Below are positions 41,111 through 54,063 of a stretch of DNA of 64,000 bases, piece after piece. Positions within the stretch are counted from its first letter, which is position 1; every line of letters begins with the position of its first letter. The notes beneath the pieces were generated by a model. The model was not told the origin of the DNA, made no database searches, and saw nothing but the letters and a program-made list of their open reading frames with translations. A program made the position numbers and the translations under genes. Source of the stretch: Chondrosia reniformis (lineage: Eukaryota; Porifera; Demospongiae; Chondrillida; Chondrillidae); contig OX359191.1 in assembly GCA_947172415.1 (NCBI GenBank), positions 5,766,001 to 5,830,000 of the forward strand, written 5' to 3'.

Positions 41111-41439
41111 TTTTATGCCTATACAATATAACACTATTAGTATATACTGTATTTAGCTGCTTAATACATATGTATATATATATATAACATTCTGGCTATA
41201 CAAATGTGGCCATATGAATGGCATATAAAAAGCAAAGTACAAAGATGCAAACCAGATAAGGTTATGGGATATAGGGCATGAATACAAGCAACGGTATTGA
41301 CAAATTAGTGAATTAATGATTGCATGCATATGGTTGATTGCATATGCATGATCAATTCACACGATTTCAAATTGTGAATGCATTAATTGAATTCGAAAAC
41401 TGCATTGTGTATGATGCATTGTTTGTGTCTAAAAGAGAG

Positions 41440-41606
41440 TAAACAGCACTGACATCAAAAAATAAAACTTCACAAGGCAGTTGCTAAACTGTCACTCTAT
41501 AACATAATTGGAAGCCCTTTATCGTTTCTTGGTAATCTCATTAATTCCTGTCATGTTAATTCAATATTTTGTGTGAAGCATGTACAAAAGAATGCAAGGT
41601 GATATG
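41440..41606 (+). pseudogene. 7TM exon 2 fragment, inverted
   Basis: Plus-strand match to the TM5-TM6 region of exon 2 (CTTCACAAGGCAGTTGCTAA, TTATCGTTTCTTGGTAATCT) with small deletions, then a jump to the tail region (CATGTACAAAAGAATGCAA). The only 7TM piece on the plus strand. Confidence 0.7.
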
Positions 41607-41647
41607 ACAATCATCAATGACTGCTTGTCATTGATGATTGTCATATC
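41601..41647. repeat. Perfect short hairpin
   Basis: GATATGACAATCATCAATGAC, 5-base loop TGCTT, and its exact reverse complement. It directly follows the inverted 7TM fragment. No sign it is transcribed. Confidence 0.6.
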
Positions 41648-42159
41648 TCCTGCATGTCTTGAATATAGCTAGACAAAGTAGAAATTTAATTAAAGATTTT
41701 TGGAGGGCTGGGAGGGAAGTTCTAGTGCTTGAGCTGAAAGGAGACTTGGGGCATGCCCCCCCGGGTCTTAGGCCCTCTGAGGTTGATTCTGATGCTGTCT
41801 AGATATGAAAGGTAACTGTCATAGCTACTTAATTATCTATGCATGAGCACTGACAGGTAAAAGGCGAAAAAGGAGGAAGACATATGGAGTGTTTAAATTG
41901 GGGGAGAAGCTTCCCTGCCCCCTCAAGATTGAACCCTGATGCATAAACAGCTGACCATGTGGAACTAGATGGGTAGAAGAACATATATAATCATAATGAC
42001 CTCAGGGTAACTGTTCTATATATATATACGTATATACTTCAAGAGTTTAAAAGTGATGTTCTTCCTCCTGCAGCTATATATGTAGGTTGTGTGTGCTGGT
42101 GATGTTCCCCAACCATTTTTTAATACAATTCCTTGATCTAAGTTCATTCTCACCTAACA

Positions 42160-43495
42160 TTAGTGGATCTTCAGGGCTTCCTTTATTCTTCTTCTGTACC
42201 AGTTCTCTTCCTCTCCACCACTCTGGTTTGGCTCCACTCAATTGGATGGCCAGTTTTTAGGGAGTGAACAGCTAAGCCATTGTTCACATTCCCCATCCTG
42301 ATGGCACGTTTGTGCTCCGCCATCCTGACTTTCAGCGTTCTTCTTGTTTCTCCAGTGTACACTGCAGGGCAACTAGAACAGGGAATCTGGTAAACCACTA
42401 CTTTTAAATCCATGATAGGCTGTGGTTGTTTAGGCCTAGAGAGGATACTCCTCAGTGATCTCTCCTTTGTGAAGATGGTTTCAATGTTCATCTTCCGGCA
42501 TACTCTGGAGATCATTTCACTGAGGCCTTTCACATATGGAATAAAGAGTTTATGTTTACCATCTACCCTACTTCCCTGGCTCTGTTGTCTCTTTTTCATG
42601 TGCACGTGCCTAGCAGCAACCTTACTAGGGTATCCATTGGCCTGGAGTACCCCTTTCAGGTGCTCTTTTTCCTCTTGGAGGACACTGGATCCAGCACCAC
42701 AGGTCTTCTCTGCTCTGTCCCTGAGGCAAAGGGCAATGCCAGCTTTCACCCTAGGATGGTGATGAGACGAGAAGTGAAGGTATCTATCCGTGTGGGCTGG
42801 TTTTCTGTACACGGATGTACTCAAACTTCCTTCGTTCTTCTTCACTAGCACCTCAAGAAACGGGATAGCGCCATCTGTCTCCTCCTCCATGGTGAACTGG
42901 ATGTTCCCATGTCTTCCATTAGGGAAAGACAGAAAATCCTCCAGCTGATCCCTACACTGGCTCCAGATGACGAAGGTGCCATCTACATAACGTAGCCAGA
43001 GCCTGGGTTTGGAGCCAGCCTCCTGGAGGGCTTCGTTTTCAAACTCTTCCATGAAGATGTTTGCCACCACTGGAGAGAGAGAGGAGAGCCCATGGCTGCC
43101 CCATCCTTCTGCTCAAAGAACTCGTTACCGTACTGGAAGTACGTAGTCTTAAGACAGAGTTCTGTAAGCGTTGTGATGGTTGGAGGGTCCAGCGTGGTCC
43201 AGTCTGATAGAGTGTTGTCTTCCCTCAGCCTCCTATCAATGATCTGTAAGGAGAGATCTATAGGTACCTTGGTAAACAGGCTCTTCACATCAAAGCTGAT
43301 TAACTTATCTTTGTTCTCTACTTGTAATCCCCTGATTTTCTTCACAAAGTCCTCCGAGTTCCTCACAAAGTGAGGAGTGTTCCCCCACAAGGGTGACAGG
43401 ATATTTGCCAGATATCTGGATAGGTGGTAGGTAGGGGAGTTTATAGAGGAAACAATAGGTCTCAAAGGGCAAAACATAGCCTACTTTCCTAGGCT
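42160..43495 (-). pseudogene. Penelope-like element: RT plus GIY-YIG endonuclease, broken
   Basis: Minus strand. RT: RPIVSSINSPTYHLSR, motif A FDVKSLFTKVP, motif B GAAMGSPLS, motif C in LWLRYVDGTFVIW, where the usual YVDD is YVDG (second catalytic Asp lost). C-terminal GIY-YIG-type domain: YQIPCSSCPAVYTGETRRTL, RMAEHKRAIR, GHPIEW, with the zinc-binding CxxC of this class. Lesions: a two-base CT slip near 43075 and a one-base loss near 42205. The 5' end is cut at ~43495. Not active. Confidence 0.85.
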
Positions 43496-44335
43496 GCAGA
43501 ACGGTCTTCCTCAGTTGCAATTGTTTGTAGGTACATAGTGTTGTTTCTCAGTTTTGTGTCATATAGTCAGTCCTCTTTTGTTATGACCACAGTGGCATTT
43601 TCCAACTGCCCTGGAGGAAATATCACTTCACAAGTGTTTTGACCACCTTTAGTGTATTACTCTGTTCCTTCTCAGTTTTCTGTAAGTTGGAACCTCTCAT
43701 GATCAGCTGCAGGATTGTGCAAATTCATCTCTCAGCCTAGTTGCTGCCTCCATCTCAACTTCGTATATCCATAGCATATCCACCAAGGGGAGTGTGGACA
43801 GTTGGGGCTAACATGTTATACTGTATACAAAGTTTACAATCCCAATACTAGTCATATGCAGCATATATATCTTTCTGTGGTTCTATGAGGGTATTACCAA
43901 TTGATCTGTACTTTTTGTCTATATATATATAGTCAGTTGATTAGTTGGAGAACAAGATAAAGATGGGGGCCAAAACATAGCCAGTCATGTCATATTTTTC
44001 ATTTTTTCATAACTGCATATTTACGAATAACCTATGTGTAAAATGGCTGCCTTATGATGTTATAGAGAATGATTACATTTACTTATGATTTGAATATTAT
44101 CTCATTATTTATACTTATATGATTTAGAGCTGCAAGGCAGTTGTAACAAAACCTTTGGAAGATTACAGATTTTGATACAAATTTTAACATTGTATACAAG
44201 AATTGGTTAACCATAAATGAAACGATATGAACCTACATAAAAAATAATTACAATAAGAGGAGTATAAATGATTTGCAAAGCCAGGAGTCTGGTACATATG
44301 TTGTATTTAATGAAATGATGACTGAAGAGATTGTG
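43496..44335. other. Repeat debris between Penelope-like element and LRP gene
   Basis: 43496-43700 is an inverted and rearranged piece of the composite repeat at 36850. 43700-44335 is AT-rich with no gene seen. A minus-strand AATAAA for the LRP gene overlaps the right edge (44336-44341). Confidence 0.45.
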
Positions 44336-44362
44336 TTTATTGTCCGATGTCTTCAGCTAAAG

Positions 44363-47300
44363 TCATTCTGTAGATACATTTACACTGTCAATTCGTAGGT
44401 CACCGTTACTCCCTTTAGACTCAACTCCTGAAACAGCTGAACCAGTTGACATTTCCTGTTGGTGGCCTTCAGTTGTTGCACTAAAGTCAGTAGTACTATT
44501 TTGGCTGCTGTTGTCAACTGTGTACAACTTAACTGAACCACTGAGAAGCACACTTTTAAAGGTACCAGATTTCTTAACCTGAATATCATGAAATATCATG
44601 TATGTAAGTTTGTTTATGAATACATAAACACAATTATTTATGTAAATACATGACATTGTGTAATTGTTATTTCATGTACATATATTGTATAGTTACTATA
44701 TACACTCTGTTGCTGGGGCAACCAAGGCAAATTATATTCCACAACAGTTGCAAAACTATAATAAGAGGCATTTTGGCCTCTTATTATAGTTATACAATGT
44801 GATATCACGCCGATAACTCACCTAAAAGCTTGCGAAAAGCCTAGGGGCAGAGTGTATACAAATCTACCATGGCTTATTCAAATTTAAGACCTACTGTAAA
44901 AGACTTCCCATGTATATACGTAAGTACCTGAGAATAACTTTTTTTGGAGGTTTCAACACATAATGATGTACGTATCCAATTAGTACACATATTCAAAAAA
45001 CTAGCTGGTTTCTTTGGAATTGTAAGTATGCATGCAGTGGATTACTTACTGAACTCAAGGGTGCCTTTATGGTTGCTTCCTTCTCCTTAGCTCTCTCTGA
45101 TCCACTGATTTCTCTTTTAAACATCGCTTTTCTTTTCCTACTCCTATAGAAGATAAATATATGCATAAATTTAATAGGTCAGCGTGACATGTACATTCAA
45201 CGAATAGTTAATGTCATACTATACACGTACTACTTGTTATGTGGCTTATATTATACCTGTATGCAAATATAATTATAGACAAATTAAAAAATAATAACAC
45301 ACATACATGTACATGCAGTGCTACCCACTTAATAGGCCACAATTCATTTAGGCCTATTATCCGTTTTGGCCTAATATCAAATTCCGTACCAATTACACAA
45401 TACACAGTTAATTTTATCTTCTGGCAATATTGAACTCCCAATTATATGAAAAATGCCCAGCGATTGCATCCTGGCTAGTCTTCTGGTTGGCTTCTTTATA
45501 CGCACAAATTTCTCGCTTTGGGGCTACAGTCAAGTCTGTTCTGCACTTGCTAGCCATCTTCGCTTGAAACAATCAAGTGGCCTAATAAGTGTTACCTGAC
45601 ACGTAATGAAAGTACTATTGTAGCAAAAAACATGGCAGATGGCAGATTTGGCAGTACTAGTTGGCACAATATGCGTATACTTACCCATACTGACGAATTC
45701 GCACCAGAAAAATCATGGCATAATAAACGGTTTGGCCTATTATCTGACAGTATATTTAGCAGGTGACACTGTAGATAGTTTAATAGCTAGCATGTTAGTA
45801 TAACTCCGATTATTTCAACGTTTACATAAATCCTGTGTGTATTTATACATTATGCATACATACATATATATACATACGTACATGTAGTATATGATGAATG
45901 TACTTACACTCTAAAAGTGACCACCAAGAAGATAATTATAATTGCAAATATAAGCAAGGCGAGAACAGCAATGACTATGTAAGCTGAGAGGATGCCTGGA
46001 TGAAGACTAAGGAGCACATCAATGATGCTACCATCTGACTGACCCCTACAGATAGACAACATGGGCAATCATATTGAACAAGGAGAAAAGCCTCAATTTA
46101 GAAAAAGTAAGTAAATACGTATATACATACATGAATAACTGAAGTGATAGTCAAACCACAAGTAATCATTCTGAAATATCATGAAGAGGGAAAAACATGA
46201 AAGAAGCAATTGCTGCGAATCGAAATCAGGACAGCTGGTTATGACCACCAGTGTTCTGCCACTAGCTACAATCGCCACAGCAATACTCCATTGATGCTTT
46301 TCCTCCTATACAAACTACAAGGAGGTAATTAGCTGTCATTCACACTAACTAGCTAGCGGTGATTAGATTTATTAGAACAAGCTGATAATCATGTACATCT
46401 AAATTTAATGGTCGGCAGTCATGACAGACTAAATACATAATTATACATGCCCAATGGTGTACGTACTTCAAAATATGCACTGTTAAATATATACAAACGA
46501 ATAGCTAGATAACCTATTTTGTTATATGCATATATACCTGGTGGGTTCAGTAGTAGTAGTTGGTTGAGTTGTTTTAGGGGTGGTTGCTTCAACAGTAACA
46601 GTTGGTACAATCACTTTAGTTGTATCACTTGAAGTTGTATCTGTGAGCTGCTCAGTAGAGGATTTTGAATCTGTTGTGGTTGGATGAACTGTTGTGTTAG
46701 TGTGATCTACAAAAAATATAAAGGAATTTATTCAAGCTGTATCCCTTTTTTAGGATACAACTCACATTCTTCAGAGCATTGATCTTCCATGCCTTCAGGA
46801 CAGCTACATTTCCAGGACAGCTGTATAATCATCAGACAAAGGAAAGGACATCCACCATTCTGATGACTGTATGGATGTTGAACTATGAAAAATATGGAAT
46901 GGACATTAAATATTTCATCCAAATACTAAAGAGGTTGGAGAAAGAACTAACATTTAGGTCTATTAGGATGTACCACAGTGACTCCGTACAGTTTTTCTGG
47001 GTCCTTTTCAGAGGCTGTTAACACAGGTAGTGTCAACTCTTCCGTTTTATCTGTAACTAGTGATTGCTTATGCAACACTCTATTCTGCCATTCCGTCCAG
47101 TACAAGTTGTGATTGTACAAGGATATCCCGAAAATCAGACCTACAGACTCCATAACTGTTTCTCTGCCTGTTCCATCAAATTGCATTCTTTCTATCCTTT
47201 CTGTGTGACCATTTCCCCAATATAGCAGATCAGATTCAAAATCTATGTGAAGACTATTTGGCCAAGACTTTGCTTCACGAAGCAGTTCTCTTCTGTCTTC

Positions 47301-50300
47301 ACCTAACAAAGTTGATCTTTCAATTTTACCATAATTGGTTGTCCAATCAGTCCAAAAAAGATAGCTACATATGCAGAGGAAGCAGATATTATACGTACTT
47401 TAAGCTATTATTCATTTCACATATTAATATGAAGTAAAAGTGGCATTTATATTAAAAATGTGAATAATTGTGGTTCAACTTATGGCAGGAAACCTCTTTC
47501 AAATGTTGCTTGTATTGCATTAATAGATGAACCTAGAGAATCTAGAGAATTCAAATCTAATCTTATTTACCCTAATCTTGGGTGAACAGCAATGCCTCTG
47601 GGCCTGGCAAGATAATCATTCACTATCGTTTTTCTCCACAATCCATCACTCGTAATGACATCTATCTTTCTTCTGCCAGTATGAGCAACATAAATATTTC
47701 CAGATATCCAGTCATATGCTATGCCTTCAGGTTCATGCAGGTTTGATACAAAATTACAGTTTCCTTGAGGACAGGATCCATTGAAAAAAGATCTTTGGAT
47801 TGTTCCATTGATTGAGGTCTAAAAAAGGTATCCCAAATCCTCATTGTTCATAATTCCACTTGCAGCAGGATCAGAGTGATACATAAAGGCTATATCAATA
47901 GCATGATTAGTATCAGATCTTATAACAACATTATCCCTTTCTTCTGTAACCAATGATATTGAATGGATAGAATTTTCACTGCCAAATATTATAAACTCAT
48001 TTGGAGCTGTAGATGCATGGAAAAAAAGTGCATAAGACATGTATACATACTGTACTGTAGTACATACATACGTAAAGTGTATCCATACCACAATATACAC
48101 ATATATACATATACATAATGTACATACGTATTTATGATTAAATATATACAGTTACATACAGTGTACGTATCTTACATTGAATTGCTATGTACGTACGCGT
48201 ACGTATATTTAAATGCCTTACCAGTATTACATGTTTCTTTGTCATCTTTAAGAAGAATTCCAGTAGAACAGACACATGCTTTTTGTGCTCCTTGGGCACT
48301 TGGTAAACATAAATGACTACACTCACTGACAGTGTACCAAGGACAAGGATGGCCATAGTATAGCTTGTCTAAATTAAAAGAGCATACGTATGCATACTTT
48401 GTTTTCAGAAGCCATTCATTGTATGCAGTTATAGCTAAGCAGGCATTATTATGATAAATTGTAACAAGAATATAAATATACATTTAGTTATCCCCATTAT
48501 GGATTTTTGAAGATATCTTACAATTTTCTTCAATTCTTTTGTCAAAAGCTTTAATATTCAATAGATTTGCCAGATTCCTGGAAATCAGTTCTTTATTTCC
48601 ATCATTAACTGAGATTTGGTAAATAGAGTTACTTTTTACGTCTGAGAAGTAAAGAAGACCATCCAAGTATGTCACACTCTTGGGTAATGCTGAACCAATA
48701 GCAACCACAAGCATGTCTTGTGTGCTCTCATGATATTCAAAAATGGTCTGAAACAAGGAAGAATTTAATTGGCTCAAACATTGAACAAATCAGGGGTTTG
48801 GCAGGATTTATGTACTGTAGATAAAGTTTACTTACCTTAAACTTAGAATCTGTCCAGTAAATTACTGGGCTTCCATCTATAACAGTTACGCTGAGACGTT
48901 TAGGCCACATACCCATTTGATGAGTTACATTCTCAATGTTAGGGCCATCTAGATTTGATCTTCTTATAACAGCCTGCATTGCTACTGTATCAGCTTCAAT
49001 CCAATAAAGCGTCCTAAAGGACATTTACATATATGTAATTAAGCTTATCACACAATGAGGCCAAGGTAGACAGCTTTTAAAAGCATACACACTGGAAAAA
49101 CCATAAAAACAATAAAAAATGCATTTAAAAGACATTTAACGTATTTCTTACCTGTTATAAAGGTTAATTGCAATATCTTGTGGATAACCAAAATCAGTTC
49201 TGATAATGACCGATCTGTCCTTTCTAACAATATCTATCACCTCAATAACTCCATAATAAGAGTCAGTAAAGTATAATTTTCTTCCAATCCAATCCATGGC
49301 TAATCCTTCAAGTTTTCCTAAGCTTGAAACTATCTCTACGGCTTCTCCACCCTATATATGTACGTTTATTGGTTAAATGTACATACAGTAATATGTATGT
49401 ATGTATGGCTATCATAAATACGTATATACGTACGTACGTACATATTCAGTTTGTCGTATTAGTCCTTCTAAGTGTTACAGAAATTTACTAATGTATGTAT
49501 GATAAGTAATGCCCTAATATGTACGTACGTACGTGTGCATGTACGTATAATTGTTCAAATTTCATAAATATTGTACCTTTCTGCTTGCTCTCATTATAGA
49601 TATAGTGGATCCATCTATCCAATACACTTCGTCCAGTATGGGATCATAGTCAACATTATCAAACCTATGGGCACCATTTATGGGAATTGCTGTATCAACA
49701 TACTGATCCATTTCAAGAGAGATCATTCGAAGATCATTCTGACCAGCTGCCAGGATAAATTTTGTGATATCTAAACCAAAAAATAGAAAGTTGAACAATT
49801 ACCAATTGTTCCTATAGTAGTTAATTTGCTGTTGAAATTTACAAAATTTCATCTCACTTGTTTGACATGTTTTACCGTCATTCATCAGTTTCATTCCTGT
49901 AGGGCATTCGCAAACAGCTTCTAGTTGACCATTCACAGTATCACTTGGACGAAGAAGACACAAATGACTGCAATTTTTGTTGTTACCCTCACAAGGATTG
50001 GACACTATAAATAAGAAAAAATACAGTCAAAATAAATTTAAAAATTTTATCTTTTATGCAGACTGTAGAAAATGTGAAAACCTGATTACCATTGAAATTT
50101 GGTTTCTTGTAAGCTTCAATTCCCAAAGGATGGTTCAACCACCTAAGATTAACTTTGTGATCATTAAACGTCTCCTTATGTAGACTTTCCAGCGTGTTTG
50201 AAGACATATCTGTCCAATAAATGTGATCAGCTAAAACAGCAATTCCCATTGGGCTGGATTCTGGTCTAAGGTGAACCCTATTCAAATGTCTTCCATCCAA

Positions 50301-52890
50301 ATCAGAATAAAATAAGGCTTTCCCATAGCCATCAAGCCAATACAGCTTGTCTGATTCAGTGTCAACAGTAATACCGTTGGGCCAGGTGTGATTTAACATA
50401 GCAATGACAATTCTATTTGATCCATCAAGAGCAGCTCTTTCTATCTTTGGAATCCTTCCCCAATCAGTCCAAAACATCAGTCTAAATGGCAAGGTATTAA
50501 CACACACTTTAATGCATACTATCAAGTTATGCTAGAAAAGGACTATCCCAAGGGAAGTTACTATGTAATTTAGGATGTATGCTTTTGTGAGGAAGTAGCA
50601 TGCTGATTAATGCAGTGATACCCAACTGCATGTGTGTGAGATGTGTAGTGAACTAAACTTATGGATTTATACCATGCCTATGCTATGTAAACTCACCCTT
50701 TGGTTGGATGCAGTGCTAGACCTCTTGGCTTATGCAATCCCTTGGTGATAAGGGCAGATCTATATCCTGTCTTCACATCAATCACTTCCAAACGAACCTT
50801 ATGGCTGTCAATAAAATACAGCTTGTCATTTAGCCAGTCATATTCAATGCCTTCTGGAGTTCCCAAGTCACTGTTTATAATAGTGTCAGGATTGAGCCCC
50901 TACAGGATTAAAAGTACATACCTATGTAAATATATATCTTATTTGGAGTGGCACCACAGAAACATTCATAAATACAAAAGTTTACATTCCACCATTTAGA
51001 TGTGTATAACCCTTAACTGCTATATACGTACATACTTTCAAATTAGATGTTCCAATGTTACTATTCTTCTCATATGAATCACTCCAATAAATGAAATCAC
51101 TCTTTGGATTAATAGCTACATCCACTACTCCAACAATGTTTTTAAGTGGCAGGTAATATTCAGTTGGCTCAGGCATATCAAATGATATGGTGAAAACACT
51201 GCTTCCTTGTGACACTAAAATGAAATTTTCAGATGCTGCAGAAAGCAAGTAAAATTGGGCATTAAAAATGTGACATTAGGAAAATTGTTATCCGAACTGA
51301 TATTTTAGTGTCAATGCAGGGCTCTGTGTGTACTTCAGCTACTTCAATTACTAAAGCTATATATGACAGTTACCTTGGCAATGTGTTCCATCTACAGCGG
51401 GCAAAGTTCCCGTATTACAAGCACATGTGTATCCCGTCTCATCAGTTGAGCTTAGCAATCTTAACTCCTGACAGCCACTATTATTCCATTTGTGTGGAAC
51501 ATTGACCTCAGGCTGTAATGCTGGGTGGACGGCTTTAATGGAAGTTGGAATTTCTCCCATGCCATTTAGAAGCTGATAGGAGGTAGTTTCAAAGGATTTA
51601 AAAGTAGATTTAACACCTCTTGTAGTCCAGTCAATCCAGTAAAGGTAATCTTCAAATATACTCATTGAGAAAGGATGGTTTACACCATGACTCAGTAAAA
51701 TTCTACGACCAGTTCCATCCACATTAGATGTTTCAATAATTTGAAGCTTAGCATCAGCCCAGTAAAGTGTTTGTGTCGGTATTTCAATGGTTAGAGCATT
51801 TGGCCAATATATCAGTGTATTATGTAGTACTTCCTGATTTTGACCATCCATAGATGCCCTACAAATGCTGCCAAGATCCCCATGGCTATCTGACAACACA
51901 GTCCAGTACATGTATCTACATACGTAGAAAATAAAATCATCATTTGAATCAATGCATTTGCTTATGTACGTACATGCAATATTCAATGACTTATAAGATC
52001 ACTTATGGAACCTAACTTATCTGGCTCCATAAAATGGGTTATTGAATTATCAGGGTTTAAGAGTACATAAGAACAAAGTCACAGGATCACTGATGAAGGG
52101 TGGAATTCCCAGAAACGGCTGTCTGACCCAGTGGAGAAGAAGATGAAAGAATGGAAAAGAAGAAAGAAAAGACTCCTGTATCTTCATCCAAAGCTCTCTC
52201 CAGGTTTAGTTCCCCTATAGGCTTTTTTAATAATAGAATAGGCACAGCGTGTAAGAAAATGGTGTATTAGATTTAAAAAATAAAGTACAAGGTTACACTG
52301 TATATTGAAGCAATAACACTACGAAGTTCTTTTACAGGATACAAATCATACATAATTACCTTTGGGTTGGATCAAGTACCAAAGCACGAGGTTGACCATT
52401 GCTCACCCTGATCAAACCTCTGCGATATTGTCCTAATGCATCAGTGACCTCTATCAATCTCCTTTGTCCATCTGTCCAATAGATGTTGCCAGTGATCCAG
52501 TCTACAGCAACTCTTTGTGGAAGTCTTATACCACTATGGACTAACACATTTCTATTTGAGCCATCCATATCACTACTCATTATAGACTTTAATCCATGAT
52601 CAGCCCAATAGAGTTTTCCAAGCCTGTGTAGAGTGTATTCAGATGAATATTTGGATTAGGCTATATAATTTATCGTGTAATCAGTGTTAGCTTGAAATAA
52701 AAACATTTGAAAAAGGCACCCTGTAGAGTACTGTCTAGTACCTTAATACTGTGTACTGTCTTTAACTATATCATGTTACTCAAAGTTAAATATAACTACA
52801 ACAAACTCACTTTATATTGTAGTCCAATGATGACAAGAGAGGTAACCGATGTACAAGTACTTCTCTATTGTTTCCATCTAAGGAAAGGCG
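44363..52890 (-). CDS. LRP5/6-type receptor, signal-peptide exon missing, one in-frame stop
   Basis: Exons 5' to 3': 52890-52811, 52623-52360, 51915-51374, 51235-51036, 50899-50697, 50481-50090, 50004-49858, 49770-49577, 49351-49152, 49013-48836, 48747-48522, 48368-48222, 48006-47571, 47364-46952, 46882-46766, 46706-46538, 46045-45908, 45143-45050, 44578-44363; 4,356 nt, in frame throughout. Four YWTD propellers, each followed by an EGF-like module (ends near 51374, 49858, 48222, 46766), as in the Wnt co-receptors LRP5/6. Then a Thr-rich stalk, one TM (~1320-1345: VIAVLALLIFAIIIIFLVV) and a ~105-residue tail. No LDL-A repeats or PPPSP motifs, both usual in LRP5/6. The first EGF has only four Cys. 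Codon 987 (47821-47819) is TAG where WT is expected in GYLF_TSINGT. No signal peptide exon within 11 kb upstream. LRP4-like is the alternative. Confidence 0.8.
44754..44791. repeat. Perfect short hairpin upstream of last LRP exon
   Basis: AACTATAATAAGAGGC, loop ATTTTG, exact reverse complement. In the last LRP intron; function unknown. Confidence 0.6.
45325..45750. repeat. Possible MITE-like palindromic repeat
   Basis: AATAGGCCA motifs in opposite orientation near both edges (45333 and ~45735) and GGCCTATTATCCGTTTTGGCC inside. In an LRP intron; boundaries uncertain. Confidence 0.3.
46130..46300 (-). repeat. tRNA-derived SINE, copy 4
   Basis: Reverse-strand family member with both head (GCAGCAATTGCTTC, CAGCTGTCCTGATTTCG region) and tail (TTCCCTCTTCATGATATTTC), in an LRP intron. 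Confidence 0.6.
52070..52275 (+). repeat. Hammerhead-bearing dispersed repeat, copy 4
   Basis: Plus-strand member inside the LRP intron between 51915 and 52360, antisense to the gene. It lacks the A-rich lead, starting ~10 bp before the ribozyme. Confidence 0.7.
52083..52135 (+). ncRNA. Hammerhead ribozyme (intact core)
   Basis: CTGATGA 52090-52096, stem II GGG/CCC, GAAAC, GTC 52121-52123. Same core as 28205 and 34675. Antisense to LRP, so it should cut only its own transcript. Confidence 0.75.
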
Positions 52891-52899
52891 CTGTATTGA

Positions 52900-53160
52900 A
52901 TGAGAAGGAACAGAATGATACACTAAAGGAGGACAGGACCCTTGTGAAGTGATATTTCTACCAGACCAGGGAAACAAAAGGTCAACAAAAGAGGACTATG
53001 ACTCAGCAAGGCTGCAGAACAGTCTTCTTCAGTTGTATGTACGTATGTAGTGTTGCTTCTCAGTTTTGTGTCAAAAACACAATTGCAAGTGATTGGAGAA
53101 GGAAGCCAAATCACAAGGAACCTATAAAACCAACTCATACCTTCCAAAAGCCTCGTACCC
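52900..53160. repeat. Composite dispersed repeat, short copy 3
   Basis: Matches 36850-37110 (ACACTAAAGGAGGACAGGAC; TTCTCAGTTTTGTGTCAAAA). It starts ~10 bp upstream of the first visible LRP exon, where the signal-peptide exon would be expected. Confidence 0.6.
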
Positions 53161-53450
53161 AATCCGCTTTTGTCGCCACCATCAAAACACTCCTAATGGA
53201 TTTCTTCCTTGGCAGATATGTAGAATATGCATGCATGGCAGAACCATCACAACATTGACTAGCTAGAAAAAGACTTCAATATTGATTATATAAACCCAGG
53301 GAATACATGATGTATATATATGACCATCATAGCAAAATGTACAAGTATTAAATTTTGTCTTTTTCCTGTGTAATTAACATGATTACAATTGTCTGAACAG
53401 AATTAATGGGGGTAAAACATGTTTTTAATTGTATTTGTGTCAAAATGGTT

Positions 53451-53991
53451 TTAACTTCTTCTACAACAGAAACAAAGCAGTCTCTTTATACTCTCTTGCA
53501 CATGTTTCAAGAAGACAACAAACAATATTGGTGTTGTTAGTAGAGATAACACATGGATTAGTAAAGCTATTATTGGTGACAGTTCATTTAAGCCATTAAT
53601 TGATAAAAGTAATGAGATGACCAAGAAACGATAAGGTGTTTCCAATTATGAGATAGAGTGACAGTTTAGCAATTGCCTTGTGAAGTTCCATCTTTTTTGA
53701 TTTTTTGACATCAGCACTGACATCACCTAATACCACCTGTGTTTTCAGGTGTCTCAAGGTTACGATTGATAGCACAACTGATAGTAGCAGTGAAGGAATT
53801 GCAGTGAGTAGATATCCCGCATGCAAGGGCTAGGGCAATAGTAGAGCTGGTAAGGGTGCTGTTATCTATAGCTGGGAGTGTATATACATCTTCAACAAAT
53901 ATAGGAACATTGATGGCAATGTTGATAATCCATAGTACAAGGCATGCAGCCAAATAGCACTCCTTTCACGTTTATCTTGTAAAATATATTT
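53451..53991 (-). pseudogene. 7TM receptor-like, copy 6 (exon 2 only)
   Basis: Exon 2 with three lesions: 4-bp ATGC insertions at ~53820 (CCGC-ATGC-AAGG) and ~53944 (AAGGC-ATGC-AGCC), and an 11-bp deletion near 53612. The start side no longer has the GTATGT-like first codons. No exon 1; MYRF-derived DNA begins at ~54060 instead. Confidence 0.8.
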
Positions 53992-54063
53992 CTGCATTAG
54001 TAAAAATGGCCGACATGATTGATCATTTATATATACCTATATATCTAGTATGTAAGATGTATA

